Assembly (NCBI GenBank): GCA_022563215.1
Contig: JADFNT010000004.1
Location: forward strand, 1 to 16,638
Direction of reading: 5' to 3'
DNA from: Pseudomonadota bacterium
GTDB lineage: Bacteria > Pseudomonadota > Alphaproteobacteria > Rhodospirillales > Casp-alpha2
Length of the DNA: 16,638 nt
Shown piece after piece: positions 9,421-15,977 of this stretch; the first letter of the stretch is position 1; every line of letters begins with the position of its first letter. Below the pieces are notes generated by a model. That model had not been told where the DNA came from and searched no databases. It was given only the letters and a program-made list of their open reading frames with translations. The translations under genes were made by a program, and so were the position numbers.

Positions 9421-10505
9421 TGGCTTGCCCCTCCCTGGCGTTTCCGCAACTCCGGCAGCGCCAGGTAGGGGACGACCCCGGTGCCGCCCTGGCCCTTGTC
9501 GATGATCACCTTCTCGGACTTCTTAAACACTTCCTGCATGCGTTCCAGGAACAGGCGCCGGATGGTCACTTCCTTGGCGCCTTTATAGGTCTCGTAGACC
9601 GACAGGAACCGCTTGGCTTCGCCTTCGGCTTCCTTGGTGACCCGTACCTTATAGGCGATCGCCGCCTGGATCATCGTCTGGGCCTTGCCCTTGGCCTTGG
9701 GCACGATGTCGTTCTTATAGGTCAGCGCCTCATTGACGGAGCGTTCCTGGTCCTGGCGCGCGCGCTGCACGTCGTGGAAGGCGTCGATGACCTGGGCCGG
9801 CGGATCGGCCTTTTGAAGCTGAACCTCGACGATGGAAACGCCGGCGCCGTAAACATCGAGAATCTGCTGCAACAACTTCTTCGATCTCTGCTGCACCTGC
9901 TGGCGCTTGCCGGTGGTGGCGTCGTCCAGCGTCGTCTGGCCGATGATTTCCCGCATCGCGCTTTCGGCGGCGATTTTCATCGTCGCATCGGGATCGCGGA
10001 TGTTGAACAGGTAGTCCGCCGCGTTTTTGATCCGCCACTGGACGACGAAATTGATGTCGATGATGTTCTGGTCGCCGGTCAGCATCAGGCTTTCCTGCGG
10101 CACCTCGCGGTTTCCGGCGCCGCGGGTGCCTTCGCCGGCCTCCCTAAAACCGATGGTGATGGTGTTGGTGCGCTCGACATTGGGTTTCAGCACCTCGCCG
10201 AAGGGCGGCGGCAACCAATAATTCAGGCCCGGCGACGTCAGCTTGATGAACTTGCCGAACAACAGCTCGACGCCCTGCTCGCCCGGCTGCACCCTATAAA
10301 AGCCGCTGCCGGCCCAAAGCGCGGCCACCACCAGCACGATCAGGACAAGCCCCCGCACGCTGCCGCAGCCCGACGGCAGAAACTTTTTAAAGCGGTCCTG
10401 GCCCCGGCGCAGCATCTCCTCGATGTTGGGGGGTGTGGGGCCCGATGGCCCGCCGCCGCCCCAAGGGCCTTGGCCGTCTCCGCCGCCTGGTGTTTTCCAC
10501 GGCAT
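9417..10505 (-). CDS. hflK: HflK, SPFH/band-7 subunit of the FtsH-modulating HflKC complex
   Basis: This is the partner of HflC in the FtsH-associated membrane complex. The Gly/Pro-rich cytoplasmic N-terminus (MPWKTPGGGDGQGPWGGGG) is typical of HflK. It is followed by a membrane helix at about residues 52-69 and the SPFH domain beginning near YRVQPGEQGVELLFGKF. A helical region holds the conserved QLQKADPP and VQRARQDQERSVNEA motifs. The 362 residues are normal for alphaproteobacteria. It is the first gene of hflK-hflC-DUF2065-degP. A promoter with good boxes lies about 90 bp upstream. It is divergent from mrp across 172 bp. Confidence 0.96.
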   Translation of the reverse strand: MPWKTPGGGDGQGPWGGGGPSGPTPPNIEEMLRRGQDRFKKFLPSGCGSVRGLVLIVLVVAALWAGSGFYRVQPGEQGVELLFGKFIKLTSPGLNYWLPPPFGEVLKPNVERTNTITIGFREAGEGTRGAGNREVPQESLMLTGDQNIIDINFVVQWRIKNAADYLFNIRDPDATMKIAAESAMREIIGQTTLDDATTGKRQQVQQRSKKLLQQILDVYGAGVSIVEVQLQKADPPAQVIDAFHDVQRARQDQERSVNEALTYKNDIVPKAKGKAQTMIQAAIAYKVRVTKEAEGEAKRFLSVYETYKGAKEVTIRRLFLERMQEVFKKSEKVIIDKGQGGTGVVPYLALPELRKRQGGASQ

Positions 10506-10590
10506 GATTATCCATCCCTTATTTACAATCCAATGAATATGAAACCTTGTAATTTCGGTTTCGTGGGTTACTTCCTAGTACGGACTTCGT

Positions 10591-10604
10591 TGCCTTATAA
10601 GGCA
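10591..10604. promoter_or_regulatory. 14-bp perfect palindrome, candidate operator
   Basis: TGCCTTATAAGGCA is identical to its reverse complement. It covers the predicted -10 box of hflK on the minus strand and lies 74 bases before the mrp start on the other side. A dimeric regulator bound here would block or control hflK. I do not recognise the site as belonging to a named regulator. Confidence 0.5.
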
Positions 10605-10622
10605 GCACCGGTCCCTTCGCAA
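10594..10622 (-). promoter_or_regulatory. predicted promoter of hflK-hflC-DUF2065-degP
   Basis: On the minus strand, TTGCGA (10622-10617), a 17-base spacer and TATAAG (10599-10594) match the sigma70-type boxes at 4/6 and 5/6. Transcription would begin near 10587, leaving a leader of about 80 bases before the hflK ATG at 10505. Confidence 0.5.
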
Positions 10623-10677
10623 TGCAGACGATGGGCAAGGGCCGGATAGATATGTTTATGACGCGGAGATTTCAAGG

Positions 10678-11829
10678 ATGGCAGGGGTTAGCGAACAACA
10701 AATTCTCGATTCTCTCAAGGAAGTGATCGACCCGGACAGCGGCAAGGACATCGTCAGCGCCGGCATGATCAAGGGCCTGCAGACCAAGGATGGGCACGTC
10801 GCCTTCGCCATCGAGGTCGATCAGGACAAGGGCGCCGGGCTGGAACCCTTGCGCAAGGAAGCCGAGGAAGCCGTCCATGACCTGAGCGGCGTGATCTCGG
10901 CGACGGTGGTGCTGACCGCCGACCTGCCGGCCCAGGGGCCCGGCCAGGGACCGCCACCGCCGTCCCCGGGTGGGCCGCCGCCTGTGGACCACGGCGGCGC
11001 CCCCGGCGGACCGACGGCGGCGTTGATGCCGGGCGTCGCTTCCATCGTCGCCGTGGCCAGCGGCAAGGGCGGGGTCGGCAAATCGACCACCGCCGTCAAC
11101 CTGGCCCTGGGGCTGGCCGCCGCCGGGCACAAGACCGGGCTTTTGGACGCCGATATCTACGGGCCGTCGTTGCCCCGGATGATGGGCATTACCGGACAGC
11201 CGTCCTCGTCCGACGGCACGACGCTCGACGCCATGGAGAATTACGGCATCAAGGTGATGTCCATGGGCTTCCTGGTCGAAGAGGACACGCCGATGATCTG
11301 GCGCGGGCCGATGGTGCAATCGGCCTTGGAGCAGATGATGCGCGACGTCAGTTGGGGCGAGTTGGACGTGATGGTCATCGACATGCCGCCCGGCACCGGC
11401 GACGCCCAGTTGACCATCGCCCAGCGGGTGCCCCTGACCGGCGCGATCATCGTCTCGACGCCGCAGGACATCGCCCTCATGGACGCCCGCAAGGGGCTAA
11501 ACATGTTCCGCAAGGTCGGCGTGCCGGTGCTCGGCCTGATCGAGAACATGAGCTACTTCAACTGCCCCAAATGCGGCGAACGCTCGGAAATTTTCAGCCA
11601 TGGCGGCGCCAGGATCGAGGCCGAGCGCCTGGGTATAGATTTCCTCGGTGAAATCCCCCTCGATATCATCATCCGCGAGACCTCCGACGGCGGCCGGCCG
11701 ATCGTCGTCTCGGAACCGGAAAGCGAACACGCCAAGGCTTACCGCGCCATCGCCGACAAGGTGTGGGAAAAGATCGAGCATCCCCTGTCGGACGAGGCCA
11801 CCTCAGGGCCGAAAATCGTCATTCAGTAG
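10678..11829 (+). CDS. apbC: Mrp/ApbC-family iron-sulfur carrier ATPase
   Basis: This is a P-loop ATPase of the MinD/Mrp class that holds and transfers [4Fe-4S] clusters to apoproteins. The N-terminal MIP18/DUF59 domain is at about residues 5-80. A Pro/Gly-rich linker follows at about 85-115. The ATPase domain has the deviant Walker A GKGGVGKS (129-136), LLDADIYGPS and IDMPPGTGDAQL. The cluster-binding CPKC motif is C296-C299. The 383 residues are normal. The start has GGAG 9 bases upstream. It is divergent from hflK and is followed by a duplicated sequence that folds into a hairpin. Confidence 0.95.
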   Translation: MAGVSEQQILDSLKEVIDPDSGKDIVSAGMIKGLQTKDGHVAFAIEVDQDKGAGLEPLRKEAEEAVHDLSGVISATVVLTADLPAQGPGQGPPPPSPGGPPPVDHGGAPGGPTAALMPGVASIVAVASGKGGVGKSTTAVNLALGLAAAGHKTGLLDADIYGPSLPRMMGITGQPSSSDGTTLDAMENYGIKVMSMGFLVEEDTPMIWRGPMVQSALEQMMRDVSWGELDVMVIDMPPGTGDAQLTIAQRVPLTGAIIVSTPQDIALMDARKGLNMFRKVGVPVLGLIENMSYFNCPKCGERSEIFSHGGARIEAERLGIDFLGEIPLDIIIRETSDGGRPIVVSEPESEHAKAYRAIADKVWEKIEHPLSDEATSGPKIVIQ

Positions 11830-11837
11830 CCGCTTTC

Positions 11838-11883
11838 ATCCCGCCTGACCGGCCCCGGGCATCCCGCCAGACCGGCCGCGGGC
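11838..11883. repeat. 23-bp imperfect tandem duplication after mrp
   Basis: Units 11838-11860 and 11861-11883 abut exactly and match at 21 of 23 positions (differences at unit positions 9 and 18). The core of each is ATCCCGCC-x-GACCGGCC. The second unit supplies the left arms of the hairpin that follows. Confidence 0.85.
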
Positions 11884-11913
11884 TCACGGCCCGCTTGGGT
11901 GGCGGGTGATTTT
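11863..11913 (+). terminator. possible terminator of mrp
   Basis: The outer arms are CCCGCCA (11863-11869) and TGGCGGG (11900-11906), with an inner stem GCGGGC (11878-11883) with GCCCGC (11889-11894), followed by GTGATTTT. The short T-run and the start of the next gene only 17 bases later weaken the call; it may instead be a processing or attenuating hairpin. Confidence 0.5.
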
Positions 11914-11930
11914 CGCCTACCATTCGGACC

Positions 11931-12623
11931 ATGATTGCGAATCTTCGCCGCATTGTGACGGGCTTCGGGGCATCGGCGGCCGTCGCCGTCCTCATGGCCG
12001 CCACGGCGGCGGCCGAACAAGCCAAGCCGTTGGCGCCCGAGGACTGCAAGCGGGTCTGCCTGGCGCTCGAACAACGCCTGCCCTTCGGCCCCGGTTTCCG
12101 CCGCTTCGAGGTCGAATTCCCCAAAAACGACAACAACATCGAAGGCCAGGTGTGCCGGCTGTTGACCATGGGCACCGGGGTCCACATGGAAGGTTTCGGC
12201 ATTGGGTCGTTGACCGACATGCGCAAAAAGGTGATGGCGGCGCTGAACGCCGGCGGCTGGACGGAAAACGCCGAAACCGGACGCTTTTCCGAAAAATCGA
12301 CGCACGGGCGCGAGGTCTTCGCGCTGTCCGGGAACGACGCTATCTGTGTCACCACCATCGTCGTCGGCATGGTCGACGGCGCCGAACCAGGGCCGGAAGC
12401 CAAGAAAGACGGCAAGGTGCGCCTGAGCGCGCTGAAACCCTATCAGCGGGAATGGTGGATATCCATCGACTGTTTTGGCGTCCCGGAGACGCCGAAGCCG
12501 CCCGCCCCGATGGCCAAAGCCGCCCCCGATGCCCCCGGGGCCATGGGCGAAATAGGCGAGCCGGAAAAAATAGGCGAGCCGGAAAAAGACGCGCCGATGA
12601 TGGAAGCGGCGCCGAAGTACTAG
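11931..12623 (+). CDS. hypothetical exported protein, five cysteines, IGEPEK repeat tail
   Basis: I do not recognise this protein. Its 230 residues begin with a clear signal peptide (MIANLRR, hydrophobic core to about 25, likely cut after ATAAA before EQ), so it should be periplasmic. The mature part has cysteines at 39, 43, 75, 139 and 181, and no lipobox. From about residue 187 the tail is low-complexity and Pro/Ala/Glu-rich, with two exact IGEPEK units coded by an 18-base perfect tandem repeat. The ATG at 11931 lacks a good ribosome binding site. It follows mrp by 101 bp, most of it hairpin, and converges on folA with the two stop codons overlapping. Codon use looks like the neighbours, so recent transfer is not indicated. 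Confidence 0.75.
   Translation: MIANLRRIVTGFGASAAVAVLMAATAAAEQAKPLAPEDCKRVCLALEQRLPFGPGFRRFEVEFPKNDNNIEGQVCRLLTMGTGVHMEGFGIGSLTDMRKKVMAALNAGGWTENAETGRFSEKSTHGREVFALSGNDAICVTTIVVGMVDGAEPGPEAKKDGKVRLSALKPYQREWWISIDCFGVPETPKPPAPMAKAAPDAPGAMGEIGEPEKIGEPEKDAPMMEAAPKY
12551..12586 (+). repeat. 18-bp perfect tandem repeat inside the exported protein gene
   Basis: Two identical 18-base units (12551-12568 and 12569-12586, core ATAGGCGAGCCGGAAAA) encode consecutive IGEPEK hexapeptides. The unit length keeps the frame, so copy number could change without breaking the gene. Confidence 0.9.
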
Positions 12624-13141
12624 CCGCCCACCCTGTCGAGAATCACGAAACTGTAGGCCGGGCCGCCGGGGGTTTCGGGGTCGCGGTCCTGGCGGTCGGT
12701 TTCCTTCCACTCGCCTTCGGCCAGTTCGGGGAAGAAGGCGTCGCCCGGAAGCTCCTGGTGGACCTCGGTCATGTAGATGCGCTGAGCCTTTGGCAAAGCC
12801 TGGCCGTAGATATCGGCGCCGCCGATGACGAAAATTTCTTCCCTACCGCCGTCCGGACTCCAAAGCCCTTCGGTCGCCTTGGCCTTGGTCAACGCCTGGT
12901 CCAGGTCATGGACGACGTCGGCGTCGGCGGCCTCGAAGTCCTTGTCGCGGGTGACGACGATGTTGGTCCGCCCCGGCAGCGCGGCGCCGATGGACTGATA
13001 GGTCTTGCGGCCCATGATCACCGGGTGGCCCATGGTCACCCGCTTGAAGAACTTCAGGTCTTCGGAGATATGCCACGCCATGCCGCCGTCGCGCCCGATG
13101 GTCCGGTTTTCGGCCATGGCGACGATCAGGGACAAGCGCAT
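12620..13141 (-). CDS. folA: dihydrofolate reductase
   Basis: This enzyme reduces dihydrofolate to tetrahydrofolate with NADPH, recycling the dihydrofolate made by ThyA. The chain starts MRLSLIVAMAENRTIGRDGG. The catalytic acid is D28 in WHISEDLKFF. The cofactor motifs VIMGRKTYQSIG, LPGRTNIVVTR and FVIGGADIYGQAL are all present. I chose the ATG at 13141, giving 173 residues; the frame is open to 13222, but that would overlap thyA. There is no strong ribosome binding site, only GGCGG-type purines. The position equivalent to E. coli Pro21 is Ala22. It lies 16 bp after thyA, the usual pairing, and its stop overlaps that of the converging exported-protein gene. Confidence 0.95.
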   Translation of the reverse strand: MRLSLIVAMAENRTIGRDGGMAWHISEDLKFFKRVTMGHPVIMGRKTYQSIGAALPGRTNIVVTRDKDFEAADADVVHDLDQALTKAKATEGLWSPDGGREEIFVIGGADIYGQALPKAQRIYMTEVHQELPGDAFFPELAEGEWKETDRQDRDPETPGGPAYSFVILDRVGG

Positions 13142-13157
13142 GGAGAAGCCGCCCGCC

Positions 13158-13952
13158 TCAAACGGCGATCGGCGCCGCGATATGGGGGTGGGGCTCGTAG
13201 CCTTCGAGCGTGAAATCGTCATAGGTAAAGCCGAAGATGTCGGTGACTTGCGCGTTGAGGGTCATGGTCGGCAGCGCCAGCGGCTGGCGGGAAAGCTGGA
13301 TGTCGGCCTGTTCGATGTGGTTGGCGTAGAGATGCGCGTCGCCGAAGGTGTGGACGAAGTCGCCGGGCTGCAAGTCCGTCACCTGGGCCACCATTATCGT
13401 CAGCAATGCATAGGACGCGATGTTGAACGGCACGCCCAGGAACACGTCGGCGCTGCGCTGGTAGAGCTGGCACGACAGGTGGCCGTCGAGGACATAGAAC
13501 TGAAACAGGCAGTGGCACGGCGGCAGCGCCATCTTTTCGACATCGGCCGGGTTCCAGGCGCTGACGATGTGGCGCCGCGAATTGGGGTCGGTTTTGATCG
13601 AATCGACAACCCCCGCGATCTGGTCGATGCCGCGGCCGTCGGTTGCCGGCCATGAGCGCCACTGATGGCCGTAGACGGGGCCCAATTCGCCGTTCTCGTC
13701 GGCCCAATCGTCCCAGATGGTGACGCCCGCGTCGTTCAGGGCCTTGACGTTGGTGTCGCCGGCGAGAAACCACAAAAGCTCGTGGATGATGGATTTCAGG
13801 TGCAGCTTCTTGGTCGTCAACAGCGGGAAGCCGGCGCCCAGGTCGAACCGCATCTGATAGCCGAAGATGCTCTCGGTGCCGGTGCCGGTGCGGTCGCCCT
13901 TGAAGACGCCTTCGGTCCGGATATGACGGAGCAGGTCAAGGTATTGCTTCAT
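13158..13952 (-). CDS. thyA: thymidylate synthase
   Basis: ThyA methylates dUMP to dTMP using methylenetetrahydrofolate as both carbon donor and reductant. The 264 residues equal the E. coli length. The catalytic cysteine is C146 in [11 protein letters not shown]. The folate and dUMP contacts are in [27 protein letters not shown] (in part), [23 protein letters not shown] (in part) and GDAHLYANH. The end APIAV is typical. The ATG at 13952 gives [11 protein letters not shown], the usual start. It is the first gene of thyA-folA, with a candidate promoter 40-70 bp upstream, and is divergent from ssrA. Confidence 0.97.
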   Translation of the reverse strand: MKQYLDLLRHIRTEGVFKGDRTGTGTESIFGYQMRFDLGAGFPLLTTKKLHLKSIIHELLWFLAGDTNVKALNDAGVTIWDDWADENGELGPVYGHQWRSWPATDGRGIDQIAGVVDSIKTDPNSRRHIVSAWNPADVEKMALPPCHCLFQFYVLDGHLSCQLYQRSADVFLGVPFNIASYALLTIMVAQVTDLQPGDFVHTFGDAHLYANHIEQADIQLSRQPLALPTMTLNAQVTDIFGFTYDDFTLEGYEPHPHIAAPIAV

Positions 13953-13992
13953 GAAAGGTCCGTTACACGCCCCCGAAACCGGGGAATCGCTG

Positions 13993-14021
13993 ATTTTACC
14001 CCGAGCCGGCGCCGGGGCAAA
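13993..14021 (-). promoter_or_regulatory. candidate promoter of thyA-folA
   Basis: On the minus strand, TTTGCC (14021-14016), a 17-base spacer and TAAAAT (13998-13993) give a -10 match of 5/6 with a poor -35. The spacer contains the 10-bp palindrome CCGGCGCCGG (14006-14015). A start near 13986 would leave a short leader of about 34 bases. Confidence 0.4.
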
Positions 14022-14075
14022 GCCCCCTCGAACCCTCTTGAATCCCCTTTGATCCGGGCCTCACACCGCCCGCCC

Positions 14076-14105
14076 TTGCGAAAACACCCCTTAAATCACT
14101 ATATT
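14076..14105 (+). promoter_or_regulatory. ssrA promoter
   Basis: TTGCGA (14076-14081), 18 bases and TATATT (14100-14105), or CTATAT with a 17-base spacer as in the alphaproteobacterial consensus, place the start near 14111. A 7-bp inverted repeat, CACCCCT (14085-14091) with AGGGGTG (14106-14112), brackets the -10 box. No other gene lies between here and the tmRNA. Confidence 0.65.
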
Positions 14106-14111
14106 AGGGGT

Positions 14112-14440
14112 GCCGGTTTACCGGCTATGGCGATAAACGTTTGACGGAATAAGCGTTACGGACCCGGGGGCAGTACCCGGCGCCTCCACCAATTCCTTTC
14201 CCTCCCACCCAATCGGGAGGGAATTCGCGGGGGCGAAATAGGATCGACGTGCGTGATAAAGGTTGAATTTTCGCTCGGCATGGCACCGCCGTTATCGGGC
14301 CAAAAGCAATAGTTGCTAATGATAACTATGCTCAGGCTCGTCTTGCCGCTTAACGCGGTCGGATGATCCGATTTTAAGTCCCCTGGACCTAGCATCCGGG
14401 GGCGGGGTTCGGGAGGCGCCTGGCAACAGAAGCCTCCCAC
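14112..14440 (+). ncRNA. ssrA: transfer-messenger RNA, circularly permuted two-piece type
   Basis: tmRNA rescues stalled ribosomes and adds a degradation tag. The order is permuted: the acceptor piece comes first, with T-arm CCGGG-GGCAGTA-CCCGG (14164-14180) and acceptor strand CGCCTCC then ACCA (CCA at 14189-14191). An excised spacer follows (14192-14228) with a 9-bp hairpin (TTCCCTCCC 14198-14206, GGGAGGGAA 14215-14223). The coding piece begins GGGGGCG (14229-14235), which pairs fully with the acceptor strand and includes the third-pair G-U that marks alanine acceptance. The tag frame GCT...TAA (14315-14353) encodes ANDNYAQARLAA. The 5' limit is set from the promoter and the 3' limit from the terminator; mature ends are not exact. 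A minus-strand open frame across this region is spurious. Confidence 0.95.
14315..14353 (+). other. tmRNA tag-peptide reading frame
   Basis: Twelve codons plus TAA read ANDNYAQARLAA. With the alanine carried by the tmRNA, the full tag would be AANDNYAQARLAA. The resume codon GCT follows TAGTT, close to the TAGTC-GCA context of E. coli. The terminal LAA is the ClpX recognition end, and the AANDNY part is the SspB-binding end. Confidence 0.93.
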
Positions 14441-14449
14441 TTTATTTTT
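14411..14449 (+). terminator. ssrA 3' hairpin and terminator
   Basis: GGGAGGC (14411-14417) pairs with GCCTCCC (14432-14438), followed by ACTTTATTTTT. The hairpin is probably both the last structural element of the coding piece and the intrinsic terminator. Confidence 0.75.
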
Positions 14450-14555
14450 GCCTTTCCCGCCCTCGCCCTTGGCGCCTGTATCTCTCGCCGGTTTAGGGTT
14501 TTTTTCGGCTTTTCAGTGCTGGCTTAACCTTCCGTGACGCGCTAAAAGGAAAGCC

Positions 14556-15068
14556 ATGACAGACGATCCGCTCCGTTATGACACATGGATCGAGGATGCG
14601 CTGCGCGGCGTCATCCGGCGCACTCTTGATTTCGCCGCCGAAAACGGCCTGCCGGGCGATCACCATTTCTACATCACCTACCGCACCGACGCCGACGGCA
14701 TCGAAATCCCCAGCTACCTGAAGGCCGAGAACCCGGAGGAAATGACCATCGTCCTGCAGCACCAGTTCGAGGATCTGGTCATCAACGAGGATGCCCTTTG
14801 GGTAACGCTGCGCTTCAACGGCAAGCCCGAAAGGCTCCGCATTCCCTTCGCCGCGGTGGTTTCCTTCGCCGACCCGTCGGTGAACTTCGGCCTGCAACTG
14901 AAGATGGCCGGCGAACCGGAAGGGGAGATCGAGCTGGACCCATCGGCGGCCCAGAACTTCGACCTCGACACGGCCGACCTGAACATCGAACAGGACCTGC
15001 CCCCGTCCACGGGCGGCAAGGGAACGGGCGAAGTCATCGCGCTCGACGCATTCCGCAAGAAAAACTGA
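14556..15068 (+). CDS. sspB: SspB-family ClpXP adaptor (alphaproteobacterial type)
   Basis: SspB tethers ssrA-tagged proteins to the ClpXP protease. The N-terminal tag-binding domain covers about residues 5-125 (DPLRYDTWIEDALRGVIRR, HHFYITYRT, PEEMTIVLQHQFEDL, FNGKPERLRIPFAAVVSFADPSVNFGL; each in part). A disordered acidic linker follows, with a short conserved C-terminal end VIALDAFRKK that should be the ClpX-docking peptide. The 170 residues fit the alphaproteobacterial family once listed as DUF1321. The start at 14556 has AAGGA just upstream. It follows ssrA directly on the same strand, after its terminator, so the two are neighbours in function but probably separate transcripts. Confidence 0.93.
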   Translation: MTDDPLRYDTWIEDALRGVIRRTLDFAAENGLPGDHHFYITYRTDADGIEIPSYLKAENPEEMTIVLQHQFEDLVINEDALWVTLRFNGKPERLRIPFAAVVSFADPSVNFGLQLKMAGEPEGEIELDPSAAQNFDLDTADLNIEQDLPPSTGGKGTGEVIALDAFRKKN

Positions 15069-15112
15069 ACGCCCACTGTACGCCCAGGGCCGGGCAGCCC
15101 TTTGCTCCCGGC

Positions 15113-15142
15113 TTGAACGGTTGCCGCTTGGCGCTATTTATA
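15113..15142 (+). promoter_or_regulatory. weak candidate promoter of the fumarase gene
   Basis: TTGAAC (15113-15118) and TATTTA (15135-15140) are 16 bases apart. A start near 15147 would put the ribosome binding site GGAGGG (about 15148) at the very 5' end of the mRNA. A 6-bp hairpin, GCCGGG (15089-15094) with CCCGGC (15107-15112), just before may end the sspB transcript, but no T-run supports it. Confidence 0.3.
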
Positions 15143-15161
15143 GGGGCGGGAGGGAAAAACC

Positions 15162-15977
15162 ATGAGCGACTACGTTCATCACCCGATGTTCCCCCTGGGT
15201 GAAAATGGGGGCGCCGAGGATACGCCGTGGCGCAAGCTGACCGGCGACCACGTTTCGACCGCCACCTTCGAGGGCGAAACGGTGCTGAAGGTCGACACCC
15301 AAGCCCTGACCCTGTTGACGGCGGAGGCGTTCAAGGACATCTCGCACCTTCTCAGGCCCCGGCACCTGGACCAACTGGCGATGATCCTCGATGACCCGGA
15401 AGCGTCGGACAACGACCGCTTCGTCGCCCTGGATTTGCTGAAAAACGCCAACATCGCCGCCGGCGGCGTGCTGCCCATGTGTCAGGACACCGGCACCGCT
15501 ATTATCATGGGCCACAAGGGCGCCAACGTATGGACCGGCGGCGGCGACGAGGCAGCGCTGTCGGAAGGGGTGCTCAAGACCTTCACCGAGACCAACCTGC
15601 GCTACAGCCAGGTAGCGCCCTTGGACCTGTTCACCGAAGCCAACACCGGCAATAACCTGCCGGCGCAGATCGAAATCTACGCCGACGAGGGGGATGCCTA
15701 TAAGTTCCTGTTCATCGCCAAGGGAGGAGGTTCGGCCAACAAGACCTTCCTCTACCAGGAGACCAAGGCGCTTTTGAACCCCGAAAGCCTGCTCCGGTTC
15801 CTGGACGAAAAGGTGCGCACGCTGGGCACCGCGGCCTGCCCGCCCTATCACCTGGCCGTGGTCATCGGCGGCACCTCGGCCGAGATGAACCTGAAGACGG
15901 TGAAGCTCGCCAGTTGCCATTACCTCGACAGCCTGCCGACGGCGGGCAACGAATTCGGCCAGGCGTTCCGTGATCTG
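15162..15977 (+). CDS. class I fumarate hydratase, N-terminal half only (truncated)
   Basis: Class I fumarases interconvert fumarate and malate in the TCA cycle with a labile [4Fe-4S] cluster. Residues 1-272 match the family: C107 in [10 protein letters not shown] and C226 in [11 protein letters not shown] are two of three cluster ligands, and [10 protein letters not shown] and [16 protein letters not shown] are typical. After [11 protein letters not shown] the family similarity stops. The third cluster cysteine (HGASCPVG region) and the whole C-terminal domain are missing, about half of a protein of some 540 residues. The frame stays open to a stop at 16298, but the added 106 residues are antisense to a metallo-hydrolase gene. 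GGGAGGG precedes the ATG. As it stands the product cannot be an active fumarase. Confidence 0.9.

Noticed and set aside
14156..14440. 94-codon minus-strand open frame
   Set aside because: It lies wholly within the permuted tmRNA and its sequence is explained by that RNA.
15138..15962. Continuation of the metallo-hydrolase frame to 15138
   Set aside because: It is only the open antisense of the fumarase gene; the translated text is low-complexity and unlike any hydrolase.
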